Positions 36,596 through 47,574 of a stretch of DNA of 64,000 nucleotides are shown here, one piece after another; within the stretch, counting starts at the first letter, position 1, and every line of letters begins with the position of its first letter. The notes beneath the pieces were generated by a model. It was not told the DNA's origin. It saw only the letters and a list, made by a program, of their open reading frames with translations, and ran no database searches. Origin of the DNA: Flavobacterium cupriresistens (GTDB taxonomy: Bacteria > Bacteroidota > Bacteroidia > Flavobacteriales > Flavobacteriaceae); assembly GCF_020911925.1 (NCBI RefSeq), contig NZ_CP087134.1, positions 5,022,001-5,086,000 of the forward strand, given 5' to 3'. The position numbers and the translations under genes are program-made.

Positions 36596-38350
36596 ATGAA
36601 AGCAAAAGCATTTGATACCCGTTTATTCAAACGAATTCTAAAATATACCAAACCTTACAAATGGCGCTACTATGGCGTTATTATATTTGCTGTTTCGTTG
36701 TCTGTTTTTGCAGCACTGCGTCCCTACTTATTAAAACAAACGGTCGACGGCTATATCAAGACTCACGACCAATATGGTTTATTAATGTATATCGTATTAA
36801 TGGGAGTGGTTTTACTGATGGAAGTTTTCTCTCAGTTTTATTTTGTTTACTGGGCCAACTGGCTCGGACAGGATATTGTAAAAGACATTCGAACCAAACT
36901 CTTTAAACACATTCTGAGTTTCAGAATGAAATATTTTGATTTGGTTCCGGTGGGACAATTAGTAACCAGATCTGTATCTGATATCGAATCTATCGCCCGT
37001 ATTTTCAGTCAGGGATTGTTTATGATCATCAGTGATCTGATGAAAATGATCGTGGTATTGATTTTTATGTTTTATATGAACTGGAAACTAACCTGGATCG
37101 TAGTGGTTGCCATGCCAATTCTTGTGTACATCACCAGAATTTTCCAACGTAAAATGCAGGTGGCTTTTGAAGAAGTTCGTACGCAGATTGCCAACATGAA
37201 CTCATTTGTGCAGGAACGTGTTACGGGAATGAAGATTGTACAGCTCTTTAACCGCGAGAGAATCGAAGCCGAAAATTTCAAAGAAATCAACAACAAACAC
37301 AAAGTTGCCTGGATCAAAACCATATTATATAACTCGATCTTCTTTCCGATTGCCGATATTATATCCTCGATTACTTTAGGATTGGTTGTCGTTTATGGTG
37401 GATTCCGAATTTTAAACGGAGATCATTTTACCACTTTTGGGGATTTATTTTCATATACCATGTTTATCGGAATGTTGTTTAACCCATTGCGCCAGATCGC
37501 GGATAAATTTAACGAGATGCAATTGGGAATGATCGCTGCCAATCGTGTTTTTGATATCATAGACACACAAGACCATATTCAGGATACCGGAACGCTTGAG
37601 GCTCCTATTTTCAATGGAAGCATTGAATTTAAAGAAGTCCGTTTTAGTTATATCCCGGAAGAAGAAGTTATAAAAGGAATTGATTTATCGGTTGCCTCAG
37701 GGCAGACTGTTGCGATTGTAGGATCGACGGGAGCAGGAAAATCAACCATTATCAATCTTCTGAATCGTTTTTACGAAATTAACAGCGGAACGATTTGCAT
37801 TGACGGACACAATATTGAAAACTACACTTTGGCTTCCTTGCGAAAACAAATTGCCGTGGTTTTACAAGATGTGTTTTTATTTGCCGATACAATTTACAAC
37901 AACATCACCTTACACAATCCCGAAATTACGCGGGAGCAGGTTTTAGATGCGGCCAAAAAAATTGGCGTTCACGATTTTATTATGAGCCTGCCCGACAATT
38001 ACGATTTTGATGTTAAAGAGCGTGGCGTTATGCTTTCATCAGGACAACGTCAATTAATCGCTTTTCTACGTTCGTATGTCAGCAATCCGAGTATCTTGAT
38101 TTTAGATGAAGCCACTTCGTCGATTGATACGTATTCTGAAGAACTGATTCAGCGTGCCACAGAAACCATTACAAAAGGAAGAACCTCAATTATCATTGCG
38201 CACCGATTGGCGACTATCGTAAATGCGGACAAAATTGTAGTAATGGACAAAGGTCTAATTGTCGAAGAAGGAACACATCAGGAACTGCTTAGCAAAACAG
38301 ATGGGTATTACAAAAACCTGTACGATTCGCAATTTGCCGTCGCAAATTAA
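36596..38350 (+). CDS. MsbA-like ABC exporter, fused membrane and ATPase domains
   Basis: This 584-residue half-transporter has six transmembrane helices (about 20-310) and then an ATPase domain: Walker A GSTGAGKST, Q-loop AVVLQDVFLFADTI, signature LSSGQRQ (with SSGQ in place of SGGQ), Walker B SILILDEATSSID, and the H-loop AHRLATI. It works as a dimer and probably exports lipids or hydrophobic molecules. It follows truA by 63 bp. It is a common flavobacterial truA neighbour, but its substrate is unknown. Confidence 0.93.
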   Translation: MKAKAFDTRLFKRILKYTKPYKWRYYGVIIFAVSLSVFAALRPYLLKQTVDGYIKTHDQYGLLMYIVLMGVVLLMEVFSQFYFVYWANWLGQDIVKDIRTKLFKHILSFRMKYFDLVPVGQLVTRSVSDIESIARIFSQGLFMIISDLMKMIVVLIFMFYMNWKLTWIVVVAMPILVYITRIFQRKMQVAFEEVRTQIANMNSFVQERVTGMKIVQLFNRERIEAENFKEINNKHKVAWIKTILYNSIFFPIADIISSITLGLVVVYGGFRILNGDHFTTFGDLFSYTMFIGMLFNPLRQIADKFNEMQLGMIAANRVFDIIDTQDHIQDTGTLEAPIFNGSIEFKEVRFSYIPEEEVIKGIDLSVASGQTVAIVGSTGAGKSTIINLLNRFYEINSGTICIDGHNIENYTLASLRKQIAVVLQDVFLFADTIYNNITLHNPEITREQVLDAAKKIGVHDFIMSLPDNYDFDVKERGVMLSSGQRQLIAFLRSYVSNPSILILDEATSSIDTYSEELIQRATETITKGRTSIIIAHRLATIVNADKIVVMDKGLIVEEGTHQELLSKTDGYYKNLYDSQFAVAN

Positions 38351-38383
38351 TTTTCTCATTAACATACAAATTATACATTTTCT

Positions 38384-39955
38384 TTGAAATTCAGTTTTAG
38401 CAATACCACCTCCAGACGAGCGTTTTTAATTTACGGCACGATCTCTATTTTAGTTACCGTGATTTCGGTGTACTTTATTAGTAACCTGATTACAGATCTT
38501 ACCAACAAAACAAATGAATTAAGTGCCAGTCGGAATTTTGTTAAAAAACAGGAAATCATGACGATGGAATTTTCAAAGCTTCTGGAACATGAAATGCAGA
38601 TTAAACATCTTCTAAAAATCAGCAGCTCTAAAAATCTGTTATCGAATCTTGAAGTATTGAGTTCAATTCAGGCAACAGATTCGTTGGTTACTAATAATTG
38701 GTTTCAGATTAATGACGGTCAAATTCACTTTGAGAATGATACGACCTCTGCAGCTTTAAAAAAGGATATTCGTGATTTTACGGCCACCAATAAATCTGCG
38801 CAACATATAAACACCATTGTTCCGCAGGGAAAAGACTGGGCCTGGAGAATTTATTTCAAATCAATTAGTCCTGACGGAACCATTGTTCGTTATGGCTACG
38901 ACGTGAACTTAAGGTTATTGCATGATTATTTTTCGATCATAGATGTCACGACGTCTAATTACGCTTTTATATTTGACGAAAAAGGGAAATGTATTTATCA
39001 TCCCGAAACTTCTTTCATAGGCAAAAATGTGTATGATATTGCTTCTATTCAGTCCTCTGATACTATTTTCACTAAAAAAAGCGATTATGTAAAACGCACT
39101 ACTCTTTCTGAATACTTAAAACTGGATGTCATTCGTTTTACTAAAAAAATGGATATAAAAGGCGCTAAATGGTTTATTTGTGTGAGTTTTCCAAAAGATG
39201 TTATTGATGAAGATGTTACTTCTATAAAAAAATACGCAACTTCTATCTATTCGATTACTACGATAATGCTTCTTTTTATTTTCTATCTCTTTACTTATGC
39301 CAACAGAAGGGCTTATAAAGAAAAAGAAATCGTAATCAAGGAAAAGAATACCTTGTTGGTTGAAAATGAAAAAATAATAAAAGAGAAGGCCCTTATTCAA
39401 CTCCAACAATTGAAGGAGCAGATAAATCCGCATTTTTTATTCAATTCGCTCAACTCACTTTATATGTTAATTGGCAGCGATGTAAAAACGGCACAGAAAT
39501 TTACCTTAAACCTGTCTCGTATTTATCGTTACTTAATTGACCCGCCTGAAAAAAATATAGTTCTATTAAAGGAGGAGCTATTATTTATCGAAAAATATAT
39601 ATTCCTGCAACAAACCCGTTTTAAGGAAGAGTTGTTATTTTCTATCGAAATAGAAGATGAAGCTGCTTTAACAAAAAGCCTTCCCTATTTAGCACTTCAG
39701 ATTGTGGTTGAAAATGCCATCAAACACAACATGGCTACAGACGAAATTCCGTTGCGCACCAAAATCGTTATTAAGGCAGATAAAGTTATTATTACCAACA
39801 ATCTGCAGAAAAAACAGCATGTAGAACCTAGTACTCAGTTTGGATTAAATTACCTCCAGAGTATTTACAATCACTATGCTAAAAGTGATTTTGAAGCCTC
39901 AGAAAAAGAGGATAATTTCGTATGTATTTTGCCTTTAATCGACATTCACTCCTAA
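38384..39955 (+). CDS. LytS-type sensor histidine kinase with extracytoplasmic domain (TTG start)
   Basis: This 523-residue membrane kinase starts at TTG 38384 (MKFSFSNTTSRRAFLIYG), because no ATG lies near. A first transmembrane helix (about 13-33) and a second (about 286-306) enclose some 250 extracytoplasmic residues that read as a Cache-like sensor (DYFSIIDVTTSNYAFIFDEKGKCIYHPET). After a short coiled coil comes the His_kinase box LKEQINPHFLFNSLNSLYML (His about 350) and an ATPase part (VVENAIKHN, QFGLNYLQSIY). The likely partner is the LytTR regulator at 47575, on the far side of the protease and SusC/SusD genes. Confidence 0.9.
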   Translation: MKFSFSNTTSRRAFLIYGTISILVTVISVYFISNLITDLTNKTNELSASRNFVKKQEIMTMEFSKLLEHEMQIKHLLKISSSKNLLSNLEVLSSIQATDSLVTNNWFQINDGQIHFENDTTSAALKKDIRDFTATNKSAQHINTIVPQGKDWAWRIYFKSISPDGTIVRYGYDVNLRLLHDYFSIIDVTTSNYAFIFDEKGKCIYHPETSFIGKNVYDIASIQSSDTIFTKKSDYVKRTTLSEYLKLDVIRFTKKMDIKGAKWFICVSFPKDVIDEDVTSIKKYATSIYSITTIMLLFIFYLFTYANRRAYKEKEIVIKEKNTLLVENEKIIKEKALIQLQQLKEQINPHFLFNSLNSLYMLIGSDVKTAQKFTLNLSRIYRYLIDPPEKNIVLLKEELLFIEKYIFLQQTRFKEELLFSIEIEDEAALTKSLPYLALQIVVENAIKHNMATDEIPLRTKIVIKADKVIITNNLQKKQHVEPSTQFGLNYLQSIYNHYAKSDFEASEKEDNFVCILPLIDIHS

Positions 39956-40041
39956 AAACAAGCCATTCACTCCCTTTCCCTTTTTTTTCGTTAGAAAAAC
40001 AAATATTTTCGAGCAAAAATTAACCTAAAATTAACACCAAA

Positions 40042-42642
40042 ATGAGGGAAAAGGCACTCCTGTTTGATTTAAAAGTAATCTGTGTATTAGTTTTATTTTT
40101 ATTAGGCCCGATTTCTGCTTATTCGCAAAAGAATAAGAAAAAAGAAAACACTACCGAAACAGCAAAAGACACAACTTCTTCTAAAAAAGGAAAAAAATAC
40201 AATGACCTTGTAAAAAAGGGAACTGTAAAAAAGGGACTATTCAATATCATTCAAGTTAAGACTGATGTTTATTTTGAAATCCAGGATAGTTTATTTGAAA
40301 GAGAATTTCTTGTCGTAAACAAATTATCCCAGGTTCCTTTTGAAGTAAATGACGCCGGATTAAACAAAGGAATGAATTATGAAAATAAAGTAATTCGCTT
40401 TTATAAAGATACAATTGCAAAGAAGGTATGGGTAAAGTCATACGTTCCTAAAGTCACTTCTCCAAAAGAAGATGTCATAACAGCTTCGGTAAAAGACAAT
40501 TTTTCTGAATCAATTATCGAAGTTTTTGACATTGAAACCAAAAACAATGATTCGACTTCGGTTGTCATTAAAGTCAATAAAATCTTTGATGGTAAACAGA
40601 AAAGTTTTAACGATGTTCTGAGCAATATCAGCTTTGGAGGTTCTGTAAAATCAGACTTGTCTTATATCGAAAACTTAAAATCATTTCCTAAAAATGTGGT
40701 GGTAAAATCGCAGCTAACCACTTCTGTTAGTGAAGGTGGCCCTGCATTATCTGTAACGCTTGGCGTAACCAGTAATATTGTTTTGTTGGATAAAGTACCA
40801 ATGAAACCACGCTTTTCTGATGAGCGTATTGGATACTTCTCAGAAAAACACTGGTATTTTGCCGACGCTCAACAGGCATTGTTGGAAAAAGAACTAATTA
40901 CCCGCTGGAAATTAGAGCCTAAAAAAGAAGACGAAGAACGTTATTTAAAAGGGGAATTGGTTGAACCACAAAAACCAATCGTTTATTATATCGATCCATC
41001 GACTCCTAAACAATGGAGAAAATATATTATTGACGGAGTGCATGACTGGCAAATTGCTTTTGAAAAAGCCGGATTTAAAAATGCCATTATTGCCAAAGAA
41101 CCAACAGCTGACGATTTGGATTTTGATACAGATGATGTACGCTATTCGGTTATTACGTATGCTGCTTCGCAAAAATCAAACGCGATGGGACCATCAGTTG
41201 TTGACCCGAGAAGTGGTGAAATAATTGAAGCTGATATTATCTGGTGGCATAATGTAATGACTTCTTTACAAAGCTGGATGCGCATACAAACCGGACCAAT
41301 TGACCCGAAAGCAAGAGGAAATACTTTTAGTGATGAACATATGGGAGAAGCCATTCGATTTGTATCCTCTCACGAAGTAGGTCACACTTTTGGACTGAAA
41401 CACAATATGGGTTCTTCTTTTGCGTATGATGTTGAGTCGTTACGTTCGAAAGAATTCACTGCAAAAATGGGTGGAACTGCTCCTTCTATTATGGACTATG
41501 CCCGTTACAATTACGTAGCACAGCCGGAAGATAATGTTACCGCTATCACTCCAAAAATCGGTGAGTATGATAAATATGCTATCGAATGGGGATACAGATG
41601 GTACGCTGCCAACGAGAACGAAAAGTTAAAACAGAATGCTATAATCGCTTTACACCAAAACGATCCGATCTATTTTTATGGTGAGCAACAAGATGGAGGA
41701 AATTTAATTGACCCACGTTCTCAATCTGAAGATTTAGGAAACGATGCTGTTAAAGCCAGCGAATATGGTATCAAGAACTTAAAACGTGTAGTTGATAATA
41801 TTTTAAACTGGACTTACGATAAAGATCAGTCGTATTATGAAACTGCCAAATTATATATCGGAACTATTGGTCAATGGCAAATGTACAACCGTCATGTATT
41901 AAACAATATTGGCGGTGTTTATCTAAATGTAACGGTACATGGTGATAACAAACAAAGTTATATTCCAGTTCCTGCTTTGATGCAAAAAAGAGCAGCAGAT
42001 TATTTGGTTAAAAATGTACTTACGATTCCACAATGGTTGTTTTTTAATCCAATATTAGATAAAACAAATCCATTGAAAGATTCTCCTTTGGGGCCTTACG
42101 AATATACGCCGTATACCTTGTCAAGAGAATTGCAATATGGCATTATGTACGATTTGTTTAGCGATGACCGTTTACTGAGAATTACTGAAAACGAATTGTA
42201 TCAGCGTAACGAAGCCAAAGAAAAAGTTTTTACGGTAAATGAGTTATTCAGAAAAATACACCAACAGGTTTTTGCACCAACGATCTTAAACAAATCATTA
42301 TCGATTCTGGAACGTATGACGCAAAAAAACTATGTAGATGTGCTGATTGTTTCAACAAACAAATTATTTGAAAAAACAGAACCTAAAAAAACAATAGAGG
42401 TACTACAAACCTTAAGCATGCCACATTTATGTACTTCTCTACAGGAGGAAAAAATGTCCCGTAACATCAACCAATCATCCTTAAAAAGAGTTACAGAAGT
42501 CACTTCTGATAAAAAAGGAGAGCTTGCAAAAGTACTTCAACTTATAAAAAGTAAAAAGAATACCGGAGATCAATCGACACAAAATCATTATAGCGATTTG
42601 ATACAAAGAATTGAAAAAGCATTAAGTAACACAACCTTTTAA
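40042..42642 (+). CDS. Exported zinc-dependent metalloprotease (DUF5117/DUF5118 type)
   Basis: This 866-residue protein has a signal peptide (LKVICVLVLFLLGPISAYSQ), a DUF5118-like segment (YNDLVKKGTVKKGLFNI), a DUF5117-like region and a metzincin-type catalytic domain. The zinc motif HEVGHTFGLKHN begins at about His444, with the downstream Met-turn-like SIMDYARYNYV. The family is widespread in Bacteroidota and usually travels with SusC/SusD pairs, as here (18 bp before susC). It probably cuts proteins in the periplasm or at the surface to supply peptides for import. Confidence 0.92.
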   Translation: MREKALLFDLKVICVLVLFLLGPISAYSQKNKKKENTTETAKDTTSSKKGKKYNDLVKKGTVKKGLFNIIQVKTDVYFEIQDSLFEREFLVVNKLSQVPFEVNDAGLNKGMNYENKVIRFYKDTIAKKVWVKSYVPKVTSPKEDVITASVKDNFSESIIEVFDIETKNNDSTSVVIKVNKIFDGKQKSFNDVLSNISFGGSVKSDLSYIENLKSFPKNVVVKSQLTTSVSEGGPALSVTLGVTSNIVLLDKVPMKPRFSDERIGYFSEKHWYFADAQQALLEKELITRWKLEPKKEDEERYLKGELVEPQKPIVYYIDPSTPKQWRKYIIDGVHDWQIAFEKAGFKNAIIAKEPTADDLDFDTDDVRYSVITYAASQKSNAMGPSVVDPRSGEIIEADIIWWHNVMTSLQSWMRIQTGPIDPKARGNTFSDEHMGEAIRFVSSHEVGHTFGLKHNMGSSFAYDVESLRSKEFTAKMGGTAPSIMDYARYNYVAQPEDNVTAITPKIGEYDKYAIEWGYRWYAANENEKLKQNAIIALHQNDPIYFYGEQQDGGNLIDPRSQSEDLGNDAVKASEYGIKNLKRVVDNILNWTYDKDQSYYETAKLYIGTIGQWQMYNRHVLNNIGGVYLNVTVHGDNKQSYIPVPALMQKRAADYLVKNVLTIPQWLFFNPILDKTNPLKDSPLGPYEYTPYTLSRELQYGIMYDLFSDDRLLRITENELYQRNEAKEKVFTVNELFRKIHQQVFAPTILNKSLSILERMTQKNYVDVLIVSTNKLFEKTEPKKTIEVLQTLSMPHLCTSLQEEKMSRNINQSSLKRVTEVTSDKKGELAKVLQLIKSKKNTGDQSTQNHYSDLIQRIEKALSNTTF

Positions 42643-42660
42643 TAAATAACCCCCGAAAAC

Positions 42661-45600
42661 ATGAAAAAAATTTTACATGCCTTACTGCTACTCCTGGCCA
42701 TCGCAGGATACTCGCAGGAAACCCGAACCATTACGGGAATTATACTCGATGAAAATGATAAATCTCCAATTCCAGGAGTTTCTATTTTCGTCGAAAACAA
42801 CTCGATTTCCAACAAAACTTCTATGGCGGGAATCATTCAAACTTCAACAATTGGAACTACTTCTGATTTTGATGGTAAATTTCAATTAAGAATAGCCAAA
42901 AATGTTACTGCCCTGAGAGTTACTTTTATGGGATATACTTCTTATACTTTAGAATTATCACCATCTCAAAAAGATTACACAATCAGTTTAAAATCTGAGA
43001 CTGCAAAACTTCAAGAAGTTGTGGTAACAGGATACCAAAAAATTGAGAAAAGAAAGCTTACTTCTGCCATTACAAAAATTGACATGTCTGCTATCCAGCA
43101 AACAGGGGTTTCGAGTATTGACCAGTTATTAGTTGGACAAATTGCCGGAGTTGCTGTTAGCACACCATCGGGAGCACCGGGAGCACCTGCAAAAATCAGA
43201 ATCAGGGGTACTGCCTCTTTAAGTGGTGCACAAGATCCGTTATGGGTACTTGATGGTTTACCATTAGAAGGAAATGATATTCCTAAAAACTTTGACAAAG
43301 ACAATATTGATGTTTTAAACAACTATTCTATTGCAGGCTTAAACCCTGACGATATTAAAGATATTACCATATTAAAAGATGCTGCTGCAACAGCTATTTA
43401 TGGAGCACGTGCTGCAAATGGTGTAATTGTAGTAACTACCAAAAAAGGTAAAGCCGGTAAAATGGTGGTAAGTTTTAATACCAATACTTTTATTACACAA
43501 AGACCTGAATTTTCTAAATTGAATTTGATGAATTCTTCTGAGAAAGTAGATTTAGAACTTTATATGGCAGGACGTTCAGATTTAACGTATAGAGACACCG
43601 GTGGTGATATAGCTCGTATCCTTAACGGATCGAATGAATTAGATGCTTTCAGAGCCGGTGGATTCTCTTCTTTGAGCCCAAACACACAACAATCGATCAA
43701 CAGTTTAAGAGGCAACAATACAAACTGGGGTAATTTATTATACCAAACTGCTATCAATACGCAGCACGGTTTAAGTTTATCCGGTGGTGGAGAAAAATCT
43801 GATTACTACTTCTCGCTAGGTTATTATGATGAAAAAGGAACTACTATTGGAACTGGTTTCAAGCGTTATAACGTAACCTTAAAAAACAATTACCAAATAA
43901 CAGACAAATTCAAAGTGGGTGTTAGTATTTTTGGTTCTCAAAACATAACTACCTCTTACTTAACAGATTCTTACGCTTTTACAAGTCCGTCAACGTACTC
44001 CAGAAACGTAAACCCGTACTTAACTCCATACAATGCTGATGGAAGCTACAAATACGATCAGGATATTGCAGGATATTCAGATCGTCGAGTACCTTTTAAT
44101 TTCATTGAAGAAAGAGAAAACACTTCTTACGAATTAAAAGCAAGAGCCTTAAAAGCCTTATTTGATGCTGAATACAAACTTACCAAAAGTTTAAAAGTAA
44201 CAAGTCAATTAGGTTTACAATTAGACAATACCGCTAGTGAGAAATTCGCCGGTAAAGACACTTATTATACAAGAAACTTAAAAGAAAAAACGAGTTACTT
44301 CAGTGGTGGTAATCAACTTTATTTTCTTCCGGTTGGTGGTGTTATCCAAAACACCAACTCAGACTTTTTCCAGTACAACCTGAAAACAATGGTGAGTTAC
44401 GCTAAAACTTTAGGAGGAAAACATGAAGTTGAAGCAATGGTTGGTAATGAATTAAGAAGAAATTACAACACAACGATCGCTACTAAAGGTTTTGGTTTTG
44501 ATGAGAACAATTTAACTACACAGCAAATTGTTTTCCCAAATGCTGGTTTGGCTAAAGAATCAGATTACAGAACCTACGCTAAATCTAAAAACGAGAATGC
44601 TTTTGCATCATTCTTTGCAACGGCTGCTTATACCTACAACAGAAAATACAGCTTCTTTGGAAGTGTTAGATATGATGGTTCTGATTTGTTTGGTGTAGAT
44701 CCAAAATACAAATATTTACCGCTTTGGTCGACTTCTGCTTCATGGGCAGTATCTGAAGAAGATTTCTTAAAAGACAATCTAACGATTTCTAACTTAAGAC
44801 TTCGTGCTTCATATGGTTTACAAGGAAATATTGACAAAAACACTTCTCCTTATGTAGTAGGTACAAACAGTACGGCCATTATCCTTCCAGGACAAGCAGA
44901 GCCTACTATTAATGTTACCAGTCCTCCAAATGATAAATTGCGTTGGGAAAAAACAGAAAATACCAACTTCGGTATGGACCTTGGTTTATTTAACAACCGT
45001 ATCAGCATTGTAACTGATGTCTATGGAAGAAAAAGTACAGACTTAATTGGTCTGAAAGCACTTCCATTAGAAAATGGTTTTGAGTTCACTAACATGAACT
45101 GGGCACAAGTAAGTAATAAAGGTTTCGAGATTACTTTATCTACAAGAAATATCGACCGTCCAAACTTTTCTTGGAATACAAGTATTAACTTCTCTCACAA
45201 CAAAAGTAACGTAGATCGTCTGGCTGTAAGAGACAATAGTTTCTTACCAAATCAGGAAGGTTACGCTGTAAACGCTGTATTTGGTTTTAAAACAAACGGT
45301 ATTGACGAAAATGGTTATCCGTTATTTGTAAACAAAAAAGGAGAAACTGTAAATGCTCAAACTTTCTTTGGTTTATATGACGTTTGGGGAGATTTCTTTC
45401 CTGGAGAATTTGCTGACTCAAAATTAACACCGACTGAATTTAGAGACTTATTTGTTTATTTAGGAGACAGAGATCCTAAGTTTACAGGAGGTTTAACAAA
45501 TACCTTTAGAGTAAATAATTTTGATCTTGCCATCGCTGCTTCTTTTAATATCAAACAGACTGTTACAAGAACTCCTCCATACAACGGAACACAAGTTGAC

Positions 45601-46002
45601 AGAGGACAAAATTACAGCAGAGATATCTTAGATGCATGGTCACCGACAAATACCTCTTCTAACTTACCTGGAATTACGAGCAAGACATCAGGTACAGGAG
45701 ATTCATGGATGGCTTACCAATATTTTTCGACAAGGAATCCAATACCTACAATGAACTACTTAGACACATGGACCAGTGAAATGAGTTATATGAGATTAAG
45801 CAGTGTTCGTTTAGGATATACATTCCCAAAGACATTTACAGATTACATAAACATTCAAAGTATCAGACTTAATGTTGAGGCAAGAAACTTATTCGTAATC
45901 AGTTCTGATTACAAAGGTTACTTTGACCCGGAAACCTTCGGAAATATTTATGCGCAACCTGTTCCTAAATCATTCACTTTAGGATGTAATGTAACTTTCT
46001 AA
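42661..46002 (+). CDS. SusC/RagA-family TonB-linked outer membrane protein
   Basis: This 1113-residue protein has a signal peptide (MKKILHALLLLLAIAGYSQ) and a carboxypeptidase-regulatory-like domain with a small extra loop (about 35-60, SISNKTSMAGII). The plug has VGQIAGVAV, IRIRGTASLSG and IYGARAANGVIVVTTKKGK, and the barrel follows. It lies between a zinc protease and its susD partner (12-bp gap), so peptides or proteins are the likely cargo; this is inferred from context. Confidence 0.95.
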   Translation: MKKILHALLLLLAIAGYSQETRTITGIILDENDKSPIPGVSIFVENNSISNKTSMAGIIQTSTIGTTSDFDGKFQLRIAKNVTALRVTFMGYTSYTLELSPSQKDYTISLKSETAKLQEVVVTGYQKIEKRKLTSAITKIDMSAIQQTGVSSIDQLLVGQIAGVAVSTPSGAPGAPAKIRIRGTASLSGAQDPLWVLDGLPLEGNDIPKNFDKDNIDVLNNYSIAGLNPDDIKDITILKDAAATAIYGARAANGVIVVTTKKGKAGKMVVSFNTNTFITQRPEFSKLNLMNSSEKVDLELYMAGRSDLTYRDTGGDIARILNGSNELDAFRAGGFSSLSPNTQQSINSLRGNNTNWGNLLYQTAINTQHGLSLSGGGEKSDYYFSLGYYDEKGTTIGTGFKRYNVTLKNNYQITDKFKVGVSIFGSQNITTSYLTDSYAFTSPSTYSRNVNPYLTPYNADGSYKYDQDIAGYSDRRVPFNFIEERENTSYELKARALKALFDAEYKLTKSLKVTSQLGLQLDNTASEKFAGKDTYYTRNLKEKTSYFSGGNQLYFLPVGGVIQNTNSDFFQYNLKTMVSYAKTLGGKHEVEAMVGNELRRNYNTTIATKGFGFDENNLTTQQIVFPNAGLAKESDYRTYAKSKNENAFASFFATAAYTYNRKYSFFGSVRYDGSDLFGVDPKYKYLPLWSTSASWAVSEEDFLKDNLTISNLRLRASYGLQGNIDKNTSPYVVGTNSTAIILPGQAEPTINVTSPPNDKLRWEKTENTNFGMDLGLFNNRISIVTDVYGRKSTDLIGLKALPLENGFEFTNMNWAQVSNKGFEITLSTRNIDRPNFSWNTSINFSHNKSNVDRLAVRDNSFLPNQEGYAVNAVFGFKTNGIDENGYPLFVNKKGETVNAQTFFGLYDVWGDFFPGEFADSKLTPTEFRDLFVYLGDRDPKFTGGLTNTFRVNNFDLAIAASFNIKQTVTRTPPYNGTQVDRGQNYSRDILDAWSPTNTSSNLPGITSKTSGTGDSWMAYQYFSTRNPIPTMNYLDTWTSEMSYMRLSSVRLGYTFPKTFTDYINIQSIRLNVEARNLFVISSDYKGYFDPETFGNIYAQPVPKSFTLGCNVTF

Positions 46003-46014
46003 TAAAATTTAAAG

Positions 46015-47334
46015 ATGAAAAAATTCTCAAAATATATAGCCCTTTTTGTTGCAGTACTTGCAATAACAAGCTGTGATAATTATCTCGATGTTACCCCTAT
46101 GGGCCGAGTTATTCCGGAAACATTAGATCAATATCGTGCCCTTCTGACCAGAGGATACAACACTTACCCACAGCACAAATCATTAACTGCAGTTCGTACT
46201 GACGAATTAATTATGGATGAATTTGGAGATGAAATCAATCTCTACAAAGACATTTATAACTGGAACGATGCTAACCCGGATCGTTTTACACAAACTTTTC
46301 ATTATCAGGATTTATATACTACTATTTTTTACACCAATGTAGTCATTAATGATGCATCCTCTAAGCTAGATAATTCTCCTGAAAAAAATCAATTAATAGG
46401 AGAAGCTTATGCTTTAAGAGCAATGGCATATTTTGATTTGATTAACCTTTTCGGAAAACCTTACAATCCTACAACTGCTGCATCAGACAAAGGAGTTCCA
46501 TTGGCGCTTGAAATTGACTTAGAGCAGGTTTACATACCTCAAAGTGTTGAAGTAATTTACAATCAAATTATTTCTGATACTGATAAAGCAGGGCAATTAA
46601 TTAACAAAGACACTCAGGCAAAAGGTATTAATTACCGTTTTTCTAAAGTTGCTTTATATGCTTTCGAAAGCCGTCTTTATTTGTACATGCAACAATGGCA
46701 AAGATCTTTGGATGCTGCTAATAAAGCCTTGGTAATTAATAACAATCTTGTTGACTTAAAAGCAACTCCCGTCCTTCCAAATAAATACGATTCAAAAGAA
46801 TCTATATTAGCTTTAGAAGAAGGATATATGACCGGTCTTCAACGTGCTACTTATGCTTCGACAGACTTACTGACAGCCTACAACAGAACAGCAGATTTAC
46901 GTTTCCCTCTTTTGTTTGTAGCAAGCGGAAGTAAATTCAAAATTCAAAAAGGAGCCAATATCGACCAAAAATGTACTTTCAGAACCTCTGAATTGTATTT
47001 GACAAAAGCAGAGACTTTATTAAAATTAGATAAACTTGCCGATGCCAGAACAATCGTATTAAGCTTTATCAAAAACAGATATACTGCGGCTGGATACACA
47101 CAACTTGAAACTGCAATCAATACAATGAATGCTACAGATTTAAACACTTTAATTTTACAAGAAAGACAACGTGAGTTTGCTGTAGAAGGACAACGTTGGT
47201 TTGATTTGAGAAGAACCTCTCAAAAACAAATCGTTCACACTTTACATGGTGAAACTCACACTCTAATACAAAACGATCCGCGTTATACCATTCTTTTTCC
47301 GGCAAATGCGAGATTAAATAATCCCAATCTATAA
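46015..47334 (+). CDS. SusD/RagB-family lipoprotein
   Basis: This 439-residue lipoprotein has its lipobox at ...LAITSC (about residue 20). The N-terminal NYLDVTPMGRVIPETLDQYRALL is typical of SusD-like proteins that have a RagB-type fold, and the later block LILQERQREFAVEGQRWFDLRRTS is a family signature. It partners the SusC protein before it and precedes a strong terminator. Confidence 0.93.
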   Translation: MKKFSKYIALFVAVLAITSCDNYLDVTPMGRVIPETLDQYRALLTRGYNTYPQHKSLTAVRTDELIMDEFGDEINLYKDIYNWNDANPDRFTQTFHYQDLYTTIFYTNVVINDASSKLDNSPEKNQLIGEAYALRAMAYFDLINLFGKPYNPTTAASDKGVPLALEIDLEQVYIPQSVEVIYNQIISDTDKAGQLINKDTQAKGINYRFSKVALYAFESRLYLYMQQWQRSLDAANKALVINNNLVDLKATPVLPNKYDSKESILALEEGYMTGLQRATYASTDLLTAYNRTADLRFPLLFVASGSKFKIQKGANIDQKCTFRTSELYLTKAETLLKLDKLADARTIVLSFIKNRYTAAGYTQLETAINTMNATDLNTLILQERQREFAVEGQRWFDLRRTSQKQIVHTLHGETHTLIQNDPRYTILFPANARLNNPNL

Positions 47335-47350
47335 TGCCTATTTGTTTTCT

Positions 47351-47384
47351 AAAAAGTCCAGTTTCAAAGCTGGACTTTTTTTTT
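47351..47384 (+). terminator. Terminator of the protease/SusC/SusD operon
   Basis: AAAAAGTCCAG and CTGGACTTTTT form an 11-bp perfect stem around 8 bases, followed by T's. Confidence 0.9.
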
Positions 47385-47506
47385 GCTCAAAACGGAAGAA
47401 ATAAAAATATCCTTATCAATTTTTATCTTCCTGACAATAAAACAGAATCACTTAAAAATTTCGATAAAAAAACAATCCAATTTTATTAATTATTAAGCGT
47501 AACTAA

Positions 47507-47514
47507 TATATTTG
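47507..47514 (+). promoter_or_regulatory. Candidate -7 box of the LytTR regulator gene
   Basis: TATATTTG lies 61 bp upstream of the start codon, in a gap separated from susD by a terminator, so the regulator has its own transcription. The -33 element is not clear. Confidence 0.4.
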
Positions 47515-47574
47515 CAGAGCCAAATACCAGCTTCTTTGATACAGAAGCATCATTAACCTTACATTCAAAAGAAG